From Polyangium sp. y55x31 (GTDB lineage Bacteria > Myxococcota_A > Polyangia > Polyangiales > Polyangiaceae): a DNA stretch of 64,000 nt. The stretch's first letter is position 1. Every line of letters starts with the position of its first letter. The notes below the pieces were generated by a model. That model worked only from the letters and a program-made list of their open reading frames with translations. It did no database searches and was not told the origin of the DNA. The stretch covers positions 82,381-146,380 of the forward strand of contig NZ_JARZHG010000030.1 of the NCBI RefSeq assembly GCF_029946505.1, in the 5' to 3' direction. A program made the position numbers and the translations under genes. This document shows, in pieces, positions 41,445-50,143 of this stretch.

Positions 41445-44423
41445 ATGCGCCCTCGGCTCCTCCTCCCGCTCGTGCTCGCCGCCCTCGCCGGCCCTTCGGC
41501 TTGCCGCCCGCCGGCCGAGCATGGCGTCGAGCAGCGCCCGCATCCGCGCGCCGAGGCGTCCGTGCAGACGCCCGCGGCTCCCGCTGCTGCGCCCGGAGCC
41601 GTCTGCGCGGCTGGGGACGGTCGATGCACCTCCGAGGAGGTCGCGCTCGTTTGCCAGAATGGCGAACGCTGGGTGGAAGAGCGCTGCGGTGAGGGGTCGA
41701 CCTGCCTCGGCACAGGCTGCGTACCCCTCCGCGCCGAAGGCAATCCGCCGGTCGCGCTCGCTCGGGAAGCGCTCCTCGCGCCGCAGGGGGAAGGCTGGTT
41801 CGACGCGTGGACGGCCGTCGGTCCGCTCCCGGGCCCCTTGCCCGAGGGCGAAGCGACGACGACGCCCGACGCCGGCGCCCCGCCTTCGCCGCGCCCGATC
41901 TGCGCGAAGGACGGCTACGTCGACGTCCACGAGAAGGCCGATTCGAAAAAAGGCCCGAAGCCGCCCACCCATTTCGTCCTTTCGGGCCACCTCGTGTCCG
42001 GCCGCGCGCAGCGTATCCTCCTCGCCGCGGGCGTCTCCGGCCGCGTGCGGATTTCCGTGGGCGGAAAGCGCGTCTTCGATGCCACGCGCGAGGCCGATCC
42101 CCTGCCCTTCCGGGACGAGACGCGGGTCCCGCTCGATCTCGATCGGGGCGTTCATCGAATCGTCGTCGAGGTCGAGCAACCGACGCCGGCGCCCACGGGC
42201 TTCTGGCTGCGCGCGCGCTCCCCTTCCGGCGGACCTGCGCCGGACCTGCTTTTCGCCACGACCCCCGAGGCCACGTGCACGCCGGCCGATCTCCTCCGTG
42301 CCGAGATCCAGAAAAAGCCCACGGCCACGGGATTCGAGGTCTCCGTGCGGCCCGCGTGGTTTGGCCTCGGCCCTCGGAAAACGCAGGATCTCCCTTACCG
42401 CGCCGAGCTCGCTTCCGAGAAAGGCCCGGCCCGCCCGCTCACCGAGGGCACCGTTCCCGCCGCCTCGCTCGGCACCCCCGACGGCGGGTTTTCCCTCACC
42501 ATTCCCTTCGAAAAGACCGGGACGACCGACCTCCGTCTCCGCCTCGGCGCGGCGCCCGGGACCGAGCAGAAGATCCCGCTCGTCTACCGCGGCTCCTTGC
42601 AAAAACGCGTCATCGCGCTCGCGGACAAACGCGAAACCATCGAACGTTCATCGGCCACCCGCGGCGAAAAGGACAGCCTCGTCGCCCACATCGATGGCCT
42701 CGTCGAAAACCTCGCGCAAAACGATCCCGACATCTCCTGGATCAAGCGTCAGACCGAGGAAGCCGAGACCCTGCTCGCCTCGCTCGAAAAAGGCGAAAGC
42801 CCCTATACAGGCCGGTTCGGCGTCCAGCGCCGCGCCTATCGCAGCCCGCTCGACGGCCGCCTCCAGCCCTACGTCCTTTACGTCCCGAGCGCCTACCGCC
42901 CCGGGGGCAAACCCCTCCCGCTCGTCGTCGCTTCCCACGGGCTCGGCAATCGCCCCGAGATCGCGCTGCGGGTCGTCGTCGGCGAGGCGCCCGAGGCGGG
43001 CTTCAGTGGACTGCTCGAAGCGCGCCATTTCCCGGGTTTGCCCGATCTCGGCGCGTTCATCGTCGCGCCGTGGCAATTCGGCAATGCGGGCCAGCGCCAC
43101 CTCGGCGAGGACGACGTCCTCCGGGCCATTGCCGAGGTGCGTGCCCACTTCCCCATCGACGAGCGCCGCATCTCCATCACCGGCTACTCGCTCGGCGGCA
43201 CCGTCGCGTTTTACCTCCCCTTCCATTACCCGGACCTCTTCTCCGCCTCGGCCCCGCTCTGCGGCTATCCGAACCTGCTCGGCTGGGAGAGCATCCGGAA
43301 AGCTCCGCACACGCCCTGGGAAGACGTTCTCCTCGCCAAACGCTACATCGTGAACTGGGCCGAAAATGGCCAGCACGTGCCGCTCTTCATCGTCCACGGC
43401 GGAAAGGACGATCCCACCCGCTCGCAGCTCGTCGCCGATCGGTATCGATCCCTCGGATATCCCCACAAGTTCGACGTCCAGGAGGATCTCGACCACAACG
43501 TCTGGGATTACGGCTACGAGGACGGCGACATGATCGGGTGGCTCAAATCGCATCGCCGGCCCAAAGCCCCGGATCGCGTCCGGTTCGTCACGGGCGAATG
43601 GCGGTACGACCGGGCGCACTGGGTACGCCTGCTCGGCATGGAAGCCGAGGACAAATTCGCCGAGATCGACGCCCGCCATTCGAAGGCCGACGGCATCACG
43701 GTGAAGACCCGCAACGTGGAATCGTTCGCCCTCGATTTATCGCAACTCTCGCTGCGCGAAGGCGCGGGCGTGACCGTGGACGGCGCGGCGATCGAAGGGC
43801 CTTTTTCGGCGGGGATGCTCTGGCTCGTCAAGAAGGGCGGCGCGTTCGCCCGCGTGCCCGAGGAGCCCTCGCGCAAAGGGCGCAAGCGCGCAGGCGTCTC
43901 GGGCCCGCTCGACGACGTCGATCGCCACGGCCGGCTCGTCGTCTACGGAACCCAGGATCCCGCGCAGATCGAGGCAAACCGCCTCGTCGCCGAGCATTTC
44001 GCCTCCTTCGACACCTTCGCGGCCCGCTTCCCGGTGAAATCGGACGTCGAGATCACCGACGCCGAAATCGATTCGCGCAGCCTCGTCCTCATCGGAAACG
44101 CACGCTCGAACCGGGTCACCGCGCTCCTCGAAAGCGCGCTCCCCGTGCGCTTCGAGCCCTCCGCGCTCACGTTCCGCGGCAAACGGCACGAGGGCGAGGA
44201 CGTCGGGATCTCGTTCATTCATCCGCATCCGCGAAACGCGGACGAATACGTCGTCGTGCACGCCGGCGTGGGCGCCGCCGGCACGCTCGCGAGCCGCCAC
44301 CTCCCGCGCTTCGCCCCCGATTTCGTCGTCTATGACGGACGCATGACCGTGCAGCGAGGTGGTCACTTGCTCGACCGGCGCGTGGCGATCGACGGCGGCT
44401 TCTTCGGCATCGACTGGAATTGA
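41445..44423 (+). CDS. Exported multidomain esterase/prolyl-oligopeptidase-like hydrolase (lipoprotein)
   Basis: A 992-residue protein, probably a lipoprotein (AGPSAC, Cys20). A short Cys-rich segment (~55-95) precedes a beta-rich region (~150-270) and a second beta domain (~285-390). The alpha/beta-hydrolase domain spans ~455-715 (YVLYVPSAYRPGGKPLPLVV) with nucleophile motif GYSLGG (Ser ~581), acid in GGKDDPTR (~653) and the base His in EDLDHNVWD (~681). The C-terminal ~280 residues are another beta-rich domain. This resembles secreted esterases of the prolyl-oligopeptidase/PHB-depolymerase type; the substrate is unknown. A TTG five codons upstream is possible, but the ATG at 41445 gives the better signal. 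The pectin acetylesterase-like gene follows after 31 bases, suggesting joint action on plant or microbial polymers. Confidence 0.75.
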   Translation: MRPRLLLPLVLAALAGPSACRPPAEHGVEQRPHPRAEASVQTPAAPAAAPGAVCAAGDGRCTSEEVALVCQNGERWVEERCGEGSTCLGTGCVPLRAEGNPPVALAREALLAPQGEGWFDAWTAVGPLPGPLPEGEATTTPDAGAPPSPRPICAKDGYVDVHEKADSKKGPKPPTHFVLSGHLVSGRAQRILLAAGVSGRVRISVGGKRVFDATREADPLPFRDETRVPLDLDRGVHRIVVEVEQPTPAPTGFWLRARSPSGGPAPDLLFATTPEATCTPADLLRAEIQKKPTATGFEVSVRPAWFGLGPRKTQDLPYRAELASEKGPARPLTEGTVPAASLGTPDGGFSLTIPFEKTGTTDLRLRLGAAPGTEQKIPLVYRGSLQKRVIALADKRETIERSSATRGEKDSLVAHIDGLVENLAQNDPDISWIKRQTEEAETLLASLEKGESPYTGRFGVQRRAYRSPLDGRLQPYVLYVPSAYRPGGKPLPLVVASHGLGNRPEIALRVVVGEAPEAGFSGLLEARHFPGLPDLGAFIVAPWQFGNAGQRHLGEDDVLRAIAEVRAHFPIDERRISITGYSLGGTVAFYLPFHYPDLFSASAPLCGYPNLLGWESIRKAPHTPWEDVLLAKRYIVNWAENGQHVPLFIVHGGKDDPTRSQLVADRYRSLGYPHKFDVQEDLDHNVWDYGYEDGDMIGWLKSHRRPKAPDRVRFVTGEWRYDRAHWVRLLGMEAEDKFAEIDARHSKADGITVKTRNVESFALDLSQLSLREGAGVTVDGAAIEGPFSAGMLWLVKKGGAFARVPEEPSRKGRKRAGVSGPLDDVDRHGRLVVYGTQDPAQIEANRLVAEHFASFDTFAARFPVKSDVEITDAEIDSRSLVLIGNARSNRVTALLESALPVRFEPSALTFRGKRHEGEDVGISFIHPHPRNADEYVVVHAGVGAAGTLASRHLPRFAPDFVVYDGRMTVQRGGHLLDRRVAIDGGFFGIDWN

Positions 44424-44454
44424 GTTCCCTTTCGGGATCGCTTAGCGTCGATCC

Positions 44455-45696
44455 ATGCGCACGCGCTCGATCCCGTGGCTTGGTTTCGCCGCGCTCGTGA
44501 CCGCTCTTTGTGCGGGCTGCGGCGGAGACTCGGAACCTTTCACGACGTCGGGCCTCCCGGCCGGCGGCAGCGCGTCGAGCGGCGCGGGAGGATCCGGGGG
44601 CGCGGGCGGCGGCGGCGGCGGCGGCGCCGGGCCGACGTGTTCGCCCGAGGGGCCCTTCGATGGCCCCGCGATCAAGCCGATCGACGCGCCGCCCGGCCAA
44701 TGGTCCTGGATTCCGGTCGACGGCGCGAAGTGCCGCGACGGCTCGCCCACGGGGTTCGGCATTCGACCGCAGGCGGGCTCGGACAAACTCGTCCTCTACC
44801 TCGAAGGCGGCGGCGCCTGCTTCAATGGCACGACCTGCGGCATCAACCCGGGCAGCTTCGGCGCCGTCACGTTCGCCGGCTGGAAAGGCACGGTCGGCAA
44901 TGGCGGCATCTTCGACACGGGCAATGACGAAAATCCCGTCAAGGACTGGAACATGGTCTACGTCCCGTATTGCTCGGGCGACATCCACGCGGGCCGCGCG
45001 GACAACGTCGACATCCCCGGCGCGCTCTCGCCGAAGGATCAGGACTTCGTCGGGTACGACAACATTTACTTGTATCTCGAGCGAATCATCCCGACGTTCC
45101 CCGGCCTGTCGAAGGTCCTGCTCACGGGCATCAGCGCGGGCGGGTTCGGCGCGGCGTACAACTACGATCGCGTGGCGCAGGCGTTTTGCCCGACGCCCGT
45201 GGTCCTGATCGACGACTCCGGCCCGCCGATGTCGGACGCGTACATCGCCCCCTGCTTGCAGGATCGCTGGCGCACACTCTGGAACCTGAAAGAGACGCTG
45301 CCGGCCGATTGCGCCGACTGCACCGGCGCGGACGGCGGCGGGATCGTCCATTACGTGGACTACATCGGCAAGAAGTACCCGACGAGCCGGCTCGGGCTCA
45401 TCTCGTCGACGCACGACAGCGTCATCACGCTCTTCTTCGGGTACGGCAAGAGCGACTGCCAGAACATCGACGGCATCGCCACCGCCGTCTCGGGCGACGT
45501 GTACGCGCAAGGGCTCGACGAGCTGCGCCAGAAACACATGAATGGCTCGGGCAACTGGGCGACGTACTACATCGACGGCACGATGCACACGCACCTGCTC
45601 ACCGGGCTCTACTCGACGAGCGTGAACGGGAAGAAGCTCTCGGACTGGGTGCGTGACGTCGTGAACGACGGGCCGATGGAGCACATCGGGCCCTGA
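44455..45696 (+). CDS. Pectin acetylesterase-family lipoprotein
   Basis: A 413-residue lipoprotein (lipobox LCAGC, Cys22) with a Gly/Ser linker (~35-60). The catalytic domain has family landmarks: LYLEGGGACFNGTTC (oxyanion region, ~113-127), the nucleophile motif GISAGGFGAAYN (Ser ~226) and HTHLLTGLYS with the base His (~377). Pectin acetylesterases and the related Notum enzymes remove acetyl or acyl groups from polysaccharides or proteins. Eight or so Cys may form disulfides, fitting an extracellular site. It is cotranscribed with the large esterase. Its stop is followed by a terminator stem that serves the opposite strand. Confidence 0.85.
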   Translation: MRTRSIPWLGFAALVTALCAGCGGDSEPFTTSGLPAGGSASSGAGGSGGAGGGGGGGAGPTCSPEGPFDGPAIKPIDAPPGQWSWIPVDGAKCRDGSPTGFGIRPQAGSDKLVLYLEGGGACFNGTTCGINPGSFGAVTFAGWKGTVGNGGIFDTGNDENPVKDWNMVYVPYCSGDIHAGRADNVDIPGALSPKDQDFVGYDNIYLYLERIIPTFPGLSKVLLTGISAGGFGAAYNYDRVAQAFCPTPVVLIDDSGPPMSDAYIAPCLQDRWRTLWNLKETLPADCADCTGADGGGIVHYVDYIGKKYPTSRLGLISSTHDSVITLFFGYGKSDCQNIDGIATAVSGDVYAQGLDELRQKHMNGSGNWATYYIDGTMHTHLLTGLYSTSVNGKKLSDWVRDVVNDGPMEHIGP

Positions 45697-45733
45697 AAAA
45701 AGACGAGGGGCCGGGGGAGGGACCCGACCCCTC
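45696..45733 (-). terminator. Intrinsic terminator between convergent genes
   Basis: Stem GAGGGGCCGGG (45705-45715) with CCCGACCCCTC (45723-45733), one mismatch, 7-base loop. On the minus strand it is followed by GTCTTTTTTC, so it should terminate the 45763-46482 gene; on the plus strand it may weakly help the pectin acetylesterase gene. Confidence 0.7.
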
Positions 45734-45762
45734 ATGACGAGAGGTTTGTCAGGGCGCTAGGA

Positions 45763-46482
45763 TCAGCGCTGCGCGACCCGGCGCGGGCGGAGCGTGACGG
45801 CCGCGATGCGGAGCGGCTCGAGCGTGCTCTCGCCGAGGGCCGTGACGAAGTCGTCGTTCGCCGTGAGCACGGTGTCACCCGTGATCACGAAGCGCTCGTC
45901 GCCCTCGCCTGCCGCGACGAGCTGATCTTGCGGCACGATCTGGCCTTCGCGCAGCGCCGCGTCGAGGACACGCACGTCGGGCGAGGCGTTCGTCGCGCGC
46001 AGCGTGACCCACGCGCTCACGGGCGTCGGCAGGGGCGCGAAGGACGTGTCTCCCGCGAGGCCCGCGTACACCCAGGGCGTGTCCTTGGCCATTCGCTTCC
46101 AGCCGGCGCCCTGCTCGTCTTGCACGTAAAACGCGCCGTGCGCCGCGTCCGCGATGAGCCGTCGCGTCTCGCCGTTCGCGCCCGTCGCGGTCACGTCGGC
46201 GTACACGAGGCGGCCATCCGGGCCGAGCTCGGCGTATTCCATCACCTTCATCGCAGCGACCTGCGAGACGCCCGAGAGCGTCTCCGAGCCATCGCTGCGG
46301 ACCGTGCGCTCGACACGCGCATGAGGTAGCGAGCCCTGGGAGAACACGTAGACGTGGTCTCCTGCCAGGGCGGGCGCCTCCACGCACGCCTCCTCACGCG
46401 AGGAGGCGGCGTTCCCGCAGCCCGCCGAAAGCGAAGCCACGAGCGCCGAGAGAACCAGAGCGGAGATGTGTTGCGTCGTCAT
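45763..46482 (-). CDS. Lipoprotein of unknown function
   Basis: A 239-residue lipoprotein (lipobox SLSAGC, Cys22). The mature part is beta-rich, with segments such as GDHVYVFSQGSLPHARVERTV, GRLVYADVTATG, HGAFYVQDEQGAGWKR and ERFVITGDTVLTA, and ends in basic residues. I recognise no family; a periplasmic or outer-membrane role is likely. The start at 46482 fits the signal sequence; an ATG 36 codons upstream does not. An 8-bp palindrome stands right before the start codon and may control expression. It is transcribed alone and followed by a terminator. Confidence 0.65.
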   Translation of the reverse strand: MTTQHISALVLSALVASLSAGCGNAASSREEACVEAPALAGDHVYVFSQGSLPHARVERTVRSDGSETLSGVSQVAAMKVMEYAELGPDGRLVYADVTATGANGETRRLIADAAHGAFYVQDEQGAGWKRMAKDTPWVYAGLAGDTSFAPLPTPVSAWVTLRATNASPDVRVLDAALREGQIVPQDQLVAAGEGDERFVITGDTVLTANDDFVTALGESTLEPLRIAAVTLRPRRVAQR

Positions 46483-46510
46483 GGCACCCCAAATCGAGTG
46501 ACGGGGTGCC
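46483..46510 (-). promoter_or_regulatory. Palindrome abutting a start codon
   Basis: Arms GGCACCCC (46483-46490) and GGGGTGCC (46503-46510) with a 12-base spacer lie directly before the ATG of the lipoprotein gene. An A-rich tract and TTGAAATAAC lie just upstream on the minus strand, so the palindrome may overlap the promoter as an operator, or may fold in mRNA and hide the ribosome site. Confidence 0.45.
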
Positions 46511-46611
46511 GTTATTTCAAGACTTCGCGATTTTTTTCTTTGGGCGGACGCGGAGGGTCCGATCACGAATGATTCCGCGATCCTGGCCACGCGCGTTGAC
46601 GCGCAGCGTCG

Positions 46612-48492
46612 TCAGGAGGGCGACGTCGGAGGCGCGGCGGGCGGCGGGGGCGGAGCGGCGGCGGGCTTGAGCAGGACGTTCGAGAAGAGACCGTGCAGGC
46701 CCACGGCGAGCGCGTAGAGCGCCTCACCCGCGATGAGGCCGCCGCCGACGAGCGACGTCGTGCTCATGTCGTCGGGCAGATCCTCGCCGTCCTTCTTCTG
46801 CTTCGCAGCCACGCTCTTCTGCCAGGTGTTGTACGCGGACGAACCCACGCCGCCGACCGCGAACCACACGCAGACCATGAGCTCGACGAAGCCGCCGAAC
46901 GACGACGCATACGGGCTCGGCAAGAGGAACGCGTCGACCACGAAGCCCGTGGCAAACCCTTCCTTCGAGCCCTTCACGAAGCTCTTGTAGCGCTCGCTCG
47001 CGTGGAGGACCTTGCGCAGCACCTCGGTGCCGATGCCGATCGCGAGGCCGATCGCGAGCGCCTTCACCTTGTAGGTCGCCAGGTAGCCGATGTCCTGCAG
47101 CGCGCCGACGAACTTGAACGTCATCGCGCTCTGCCACTGTCCGACGTCGGCCTTCGGGTCCGCGAACGAGTTGATCGTCAGCACCGGGTAGGCCTTCATG
47201 AACGTCTGCGCGAGCACGACGCAGAGCACCGAGCCCATCAGGATGCCGATGCTCTGGTAGCGGAACTGCACGGTGCGGTTCGTGCCGAGCCGATAGCCCG
47301 TCGAACGATCCTGCTGCATGTCGCCGCCGACCGAGCACGCGACGAGCAGGATGCTCGCGCTCATGAGCCCGACGCGCGGATCCTTCAAGCCGAGGCCACT
47401 CATGAGCAGCACCGCGATCACGAACGCGCTCGAGATCGGGTTCGAGTCGCTGATGCCGAGCGAGATGCCGTTGATCAACACGAACACGCTCGTCAGCAGG
47501 ATGGCGAAGATCGTGAAGCCGAGCGGCTGCCCCATGACGAGCGTCGCCACAGCCACGAGCGCCGCAGCCCAGAACACGATCCAAGCGACGAGCCGCTTCG
47601 GGTTCACCTGCTTCCACGCATCCTTCGCGTCCGCCTCCACGGGCTTGCCCGCCTGCGCGCGCACGCGCCGGACGGCCTCGACCGCGATGAGCGACATGTC
47701 GACCACGGCCGCGCCGAGGATCATCGCGAGCGCGATCAAGAAGCCGATCTTGCGGAAGCTCTCGCCCTCCTTGAGCCAGCCGATCGAGACGAGGTAGGGC
47801 GTGATCCACTTGCCGATGAGCCCCATCAAGAGCGCGGGGATCGCGATGCGCGCGCCGACGACCATGCCCGCGCCGATCGTCGACGCCGAGAGCTGCGTGG
47901 CGCCGACGGCCGGCAGTTTCTCCACGAGCGCCGCGAACACCACGCCCGCGCCCGTGCCGCCGCCGAGCTGCCCGATCGAGCGCTTGAGCAAGCGTTTGTC
48001 CGTGAGCGCGCGAAGGATGTTCGCGACCGCGTAGCCGCTCGGGAAATCGAGCTTCAGACGATCGACGAGGATCGGCGTGTAGACCATGCCGAGGCCCACG
48101 CCGAACATGCCGATGCACGCGAAGAAGAGCGCAAGGTGGTGCCACGGCGGCATCGGAATCCCGAGCCACGTCATCGCCTGGATGAGCACGCCCATGCCCG
48201 CCATGCCCGCGACGCTCGCGGCCATCGTCTGCATGTAGTTCGCGCCGTGTTTGCCCTCGGGCCCGTAGCCGTACGTGACCGCGCTGCCGAGGATCCCCGC
48301 GAGCACCTGCCCGCCGACGAAGAACCCAAGGCTGAAGTTCATGTACGCAGCGGCGATGCCGCCGAGCGGGCCGAGGACCAAGATCGCCACGGCCGAGAGC
48401 AGCGCGTGGTAGGCCGGCGTGTCGATCTTCGGGAGGAAGGCGAACTTGGGGCGCGGCGCCTCCTCGGCAGCAGCGGTCGAAGGGGTTGTCAT
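46612..48492 (-). CDS. OPT-family oligopeptide/metal-chelate transporter
   Basis: A 626-residue polytopic inner-membrane protein with about 14 hydrophobic segments. Features of the OPT family: a first helix with LGPLGGIAAAYMNFSLGFFVGGQV, PSGYAVANILRAL, SVGGDMQQDRSTGYRLGTN and the late LLPSPYASSFGGFVELM region. OPT proteins import oligopeptides or metal-siderophore complexes with protons. The protein lacks an N-terminal signal and has a Pro-rich tail (PAAAPPPPPAAPPTSPS). The ATG at 48492 begins a short polar leader; no strong ribosome site is seen. It is divergent from the MpaB-like oxygenase gene; the two share a 165-base promoter region. Confidence 0.85.
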   Translation of the reverse strand: MTTPSTAAAEEAPRPKFAFLPKIDTPAYHALLSAVAILVLGPLGGIAAAYMNFSLGFFVGGQVLAGILGSAVTYGYGPEGKHGANYMQTMAASVAGMAGMGVLIQAMTWLGIPMPPWHHLALFFACIGMFGVGLGMVYTPILVDRLKLDFPSGYAVANILRALTDKRLLKRSIGQLGGGTGAGVVFAALVEKLPAVGATQLSASTIGAGMVVGARIAIPALLMGLIGKWITPYLVSIGWLKEGESFRKIGFLIALAMILGAAVVDMSLIAVEAVRRVRAQAGKPVEADAKDAWKQVNPKRLVAWIVFWAAALVAVATLVMGQPLGFTIFAILLTSVFVLINGISLGISDSNPISSAFVIAVLLMSGLGLKDPRVGLMSASILLVACSVGGDMQQDRSTGYRLGTNRTVQFRYQSIGILMGSVLCVVLAQTFMKAYPVLTINSFADPKADVGQWQSAMTFKFVGALQDIGYLATYKVKALAIGLAIGIGTEVLRKVLHASERYKSFVKGSKEGFATGFVVDAFLLPSPYASSFGGFVELMVCVWFAVGGVGSSAYNTWQKSVAAKQKKDGEDLPDDMSTTSLVGGGLIAGEALYALAVGLHGLFSNVLLKPAAAPPPPPAAPPTSPS

Positions 48493-48657
48493 CGGGAACG
48501 GGATGCTAGCAGCACGGACGGGCGCGCATAGCGCTGGATCGCGGGCAAAGTATGTCCGGGAAGACCGGACGGACCGGGGAGGCCGAGGAGATCCTGGACG
48601 AACCTCCGGAGTCCGCTCGCCAGCGGGCTCGACGGACCTTATGGTCACAGGGTCCCG

Positions 48658-49824
48658 ATGATCCCCACGCGCTACCAGAACCTCGAGGAAGCCCGCGCGC
48701 GCTTCGGCGACCGCGTGGACCGTCTTGCGCCATTCCTGCTCCGCGGCGATCCGCTGGCCGACGCGGTCGTCGAGGAAATGGAAGGCGCCCCGCCCGGTCG
48801 CGGGTTTGCCCTCCTCGACAAGGCCCTCCACGCCCCCGACACGCGTGGCCTCGATCTGCCCCCTGCGATGCGCGCCTTTCTCGAGTGGGCCTCCTACGTG
48901 CCCGCCTGGGTCGACTGGGACGCGATCCGGCGCGGCGGCGAGCTGCTGTTGCGCTCGGGAGCCCTCGGGGGCGCAGTGCTCGGCACCTACTCGCTCGTGC
49001 TCGGATACGCCTCGCCCGGGGGCAACAAGCCCCTCGTGTTCTCAGGTCAGCTCGTGGAGCGCGCGCCACGCCGCCTCGGCGAGACCTCGCGCTTCGTGCA
49101 AGCAACCGCGCAGCCAGGCGGGCTGTTTCGCACGGGCGAGGGATTCGCGATCACCCTCAAGGTGCGGCTCATGCACGCGAAGGTGCGGCAAATGCTGTCG
49201 CGCTCGCCGAAATGGAACACGGCCGCCTGGGGCCTGCCCGTGAACCAGCACGACATGGCAGGCACGTCGCTCCTGTTCTCGCTCGTGTTCCTCGAAGGGA
49301 TCCGCGCCTTCGGGCTCGAGATCGATCGTGATGAATCCGAGTGCTTCATGCACCTCTGGCGGTACTCAGGGCACCTCATCGGCGTCGATCCCGAGCTCTT
49401 GCCCTCGTGCGAGTTCGAAGCATGGAACCTGGGGAACCTCATCCGGGCAACGGAAGGCCGGCCCGACGACGATTCACGGGCGCTCACGCACGCCCTCTTC
49501 GACTCGCCCGTTCAGCAAGCAAGGACCACGGAGGAGAAGCGGCTCGGCATGTTCCGGCGAAACATCGGCATGGGTTTTTCGAGGGGGCTGCTCGGAGACG
49601 AGCTCGCCGACGAGCTCGGAATCGAGCGCACACCGTTCGTCGCAGCATTCCACGCCGCCCGCGCGGTAACGCGGGTGGCCGAGCAGGCACGCAAGCGCTC
49701 GCCAACAGCGCATCGCAAGGCCATCGGCTCAGGGGCGCGTTACTGGGAGATGGTCGTGCAGGAGGGGCTCGGGGGCGCCCCAGCGCATTTCGCGCCGCCG
49801 GAGCGCCTCACGCGCGCAGCCTGA
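48658..49824 (+). CDS. Oxygenase MpaB family (DUF2236), latex-clearing-protein-like
   Basis: A 388-residue protein of the DUF2236/MpaB family. The helical core contains RLMHAKVRQML (~168-178) and NQHDMAGTSLLFSLVFLEG (~195-213), the positions of conserved His, Arg and Thr residues that bind a b-type haem in latex clearing protein Lcp. Lcp cleaves the double bonds of polyisoprene; other members oxidise fungal meroterpenoids or are unassigned. The length near 390 is close to Lcp. I see no Tat signal at the N terminus (MIPTRYQNLEEARARFGDR), so a secreted rubber oxygenase is unlikely and an intracellular oxidation is more plausible. It ends at repeat copy C. Confidence 0.75.
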   Translation: MIPTRYQNLEEARARFGDRVDRLAPFLLRGDPLADAVVEEMEGAPPGRGFALLDKALHAPDTRGLDLPPAMRAFLEWASYVPAWVDWDAIRRGGELLLRSGALGGAVLGTYSLVLGYASPGGNKPLVFSGQLVERAPRRLGETSRFVQATAQPGGLFRTGEGFAITLKVRLMHAKVRQMLSRSPKWNTAAWGLPVNQHDMAGTSLLFSLVFLEGIRAFGLEIDRDESECFMHLWRYSGHLIGVDPELLPSCEFEAWNLGNLIRATEGRPDDDSRALTHALFDSPVQQARTTEEKRLGMFRRNIGMGFSRGLLGDELADELGIERTPFVAAFHAARAVTRVAEQARKRSPTAHRKAIGSGARYWEMVVQEGLGGAPAHFAPPERLTRAA

Positions 49825-49844
49825 GGGGTGTTTTGAAGCGTGGG

Positions 49845-50134
49845 CGCCGGGGTTTCACCCCGGACCCGAGCAGGGGCTGTCCGCCCCTGCACCCGGACCA
49901 GCGCAAGCGCTGGACCCGTGGCGACAGCGCGCGATGCGCGCTGTCGACAGGGAAGACGTTCCCAGCACATACGGCAGCGCCGCCGTTTCGCTTGGCAACG
50001 CCGCTCGTGGTCTTGCCCCGGGCCCGTCGGAAAAACCGCGCATCGCGCGGTTTTTCCGCCTTCGGTCCAGGCCGTGCCTGGTCCGGGGTGCAGGGGGCGG
50101 ACAGCCCCCTGCTGGGGTGCGGGGCGACGCCCCG
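49845..50134. repeat. Compound palindromic repeat element, copy C (long form)
   Basis: Fills the 319 bases between convergent stops at 49824 and 50144. Left end: CCGGGGTTTCACCCCGG, then a CAGGGGC/GCCCCTG stem (49871-49889) within a 45-base stretch identical to copy B. Central hairpins: 49922-49946 (arms CGACAGCGCGC, loop GAT) and 50028-50058 (arms CGGAAAAACCGCGC, loop ATC). Right end (50063-50134): inverted counterparts, including CAGGGGGC/GCCCCCTG and GGGGCGACGCCCC. No convincing frame. Confidence 0.85.
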
Positions 50135-50143
50135 CCTCTCCTC

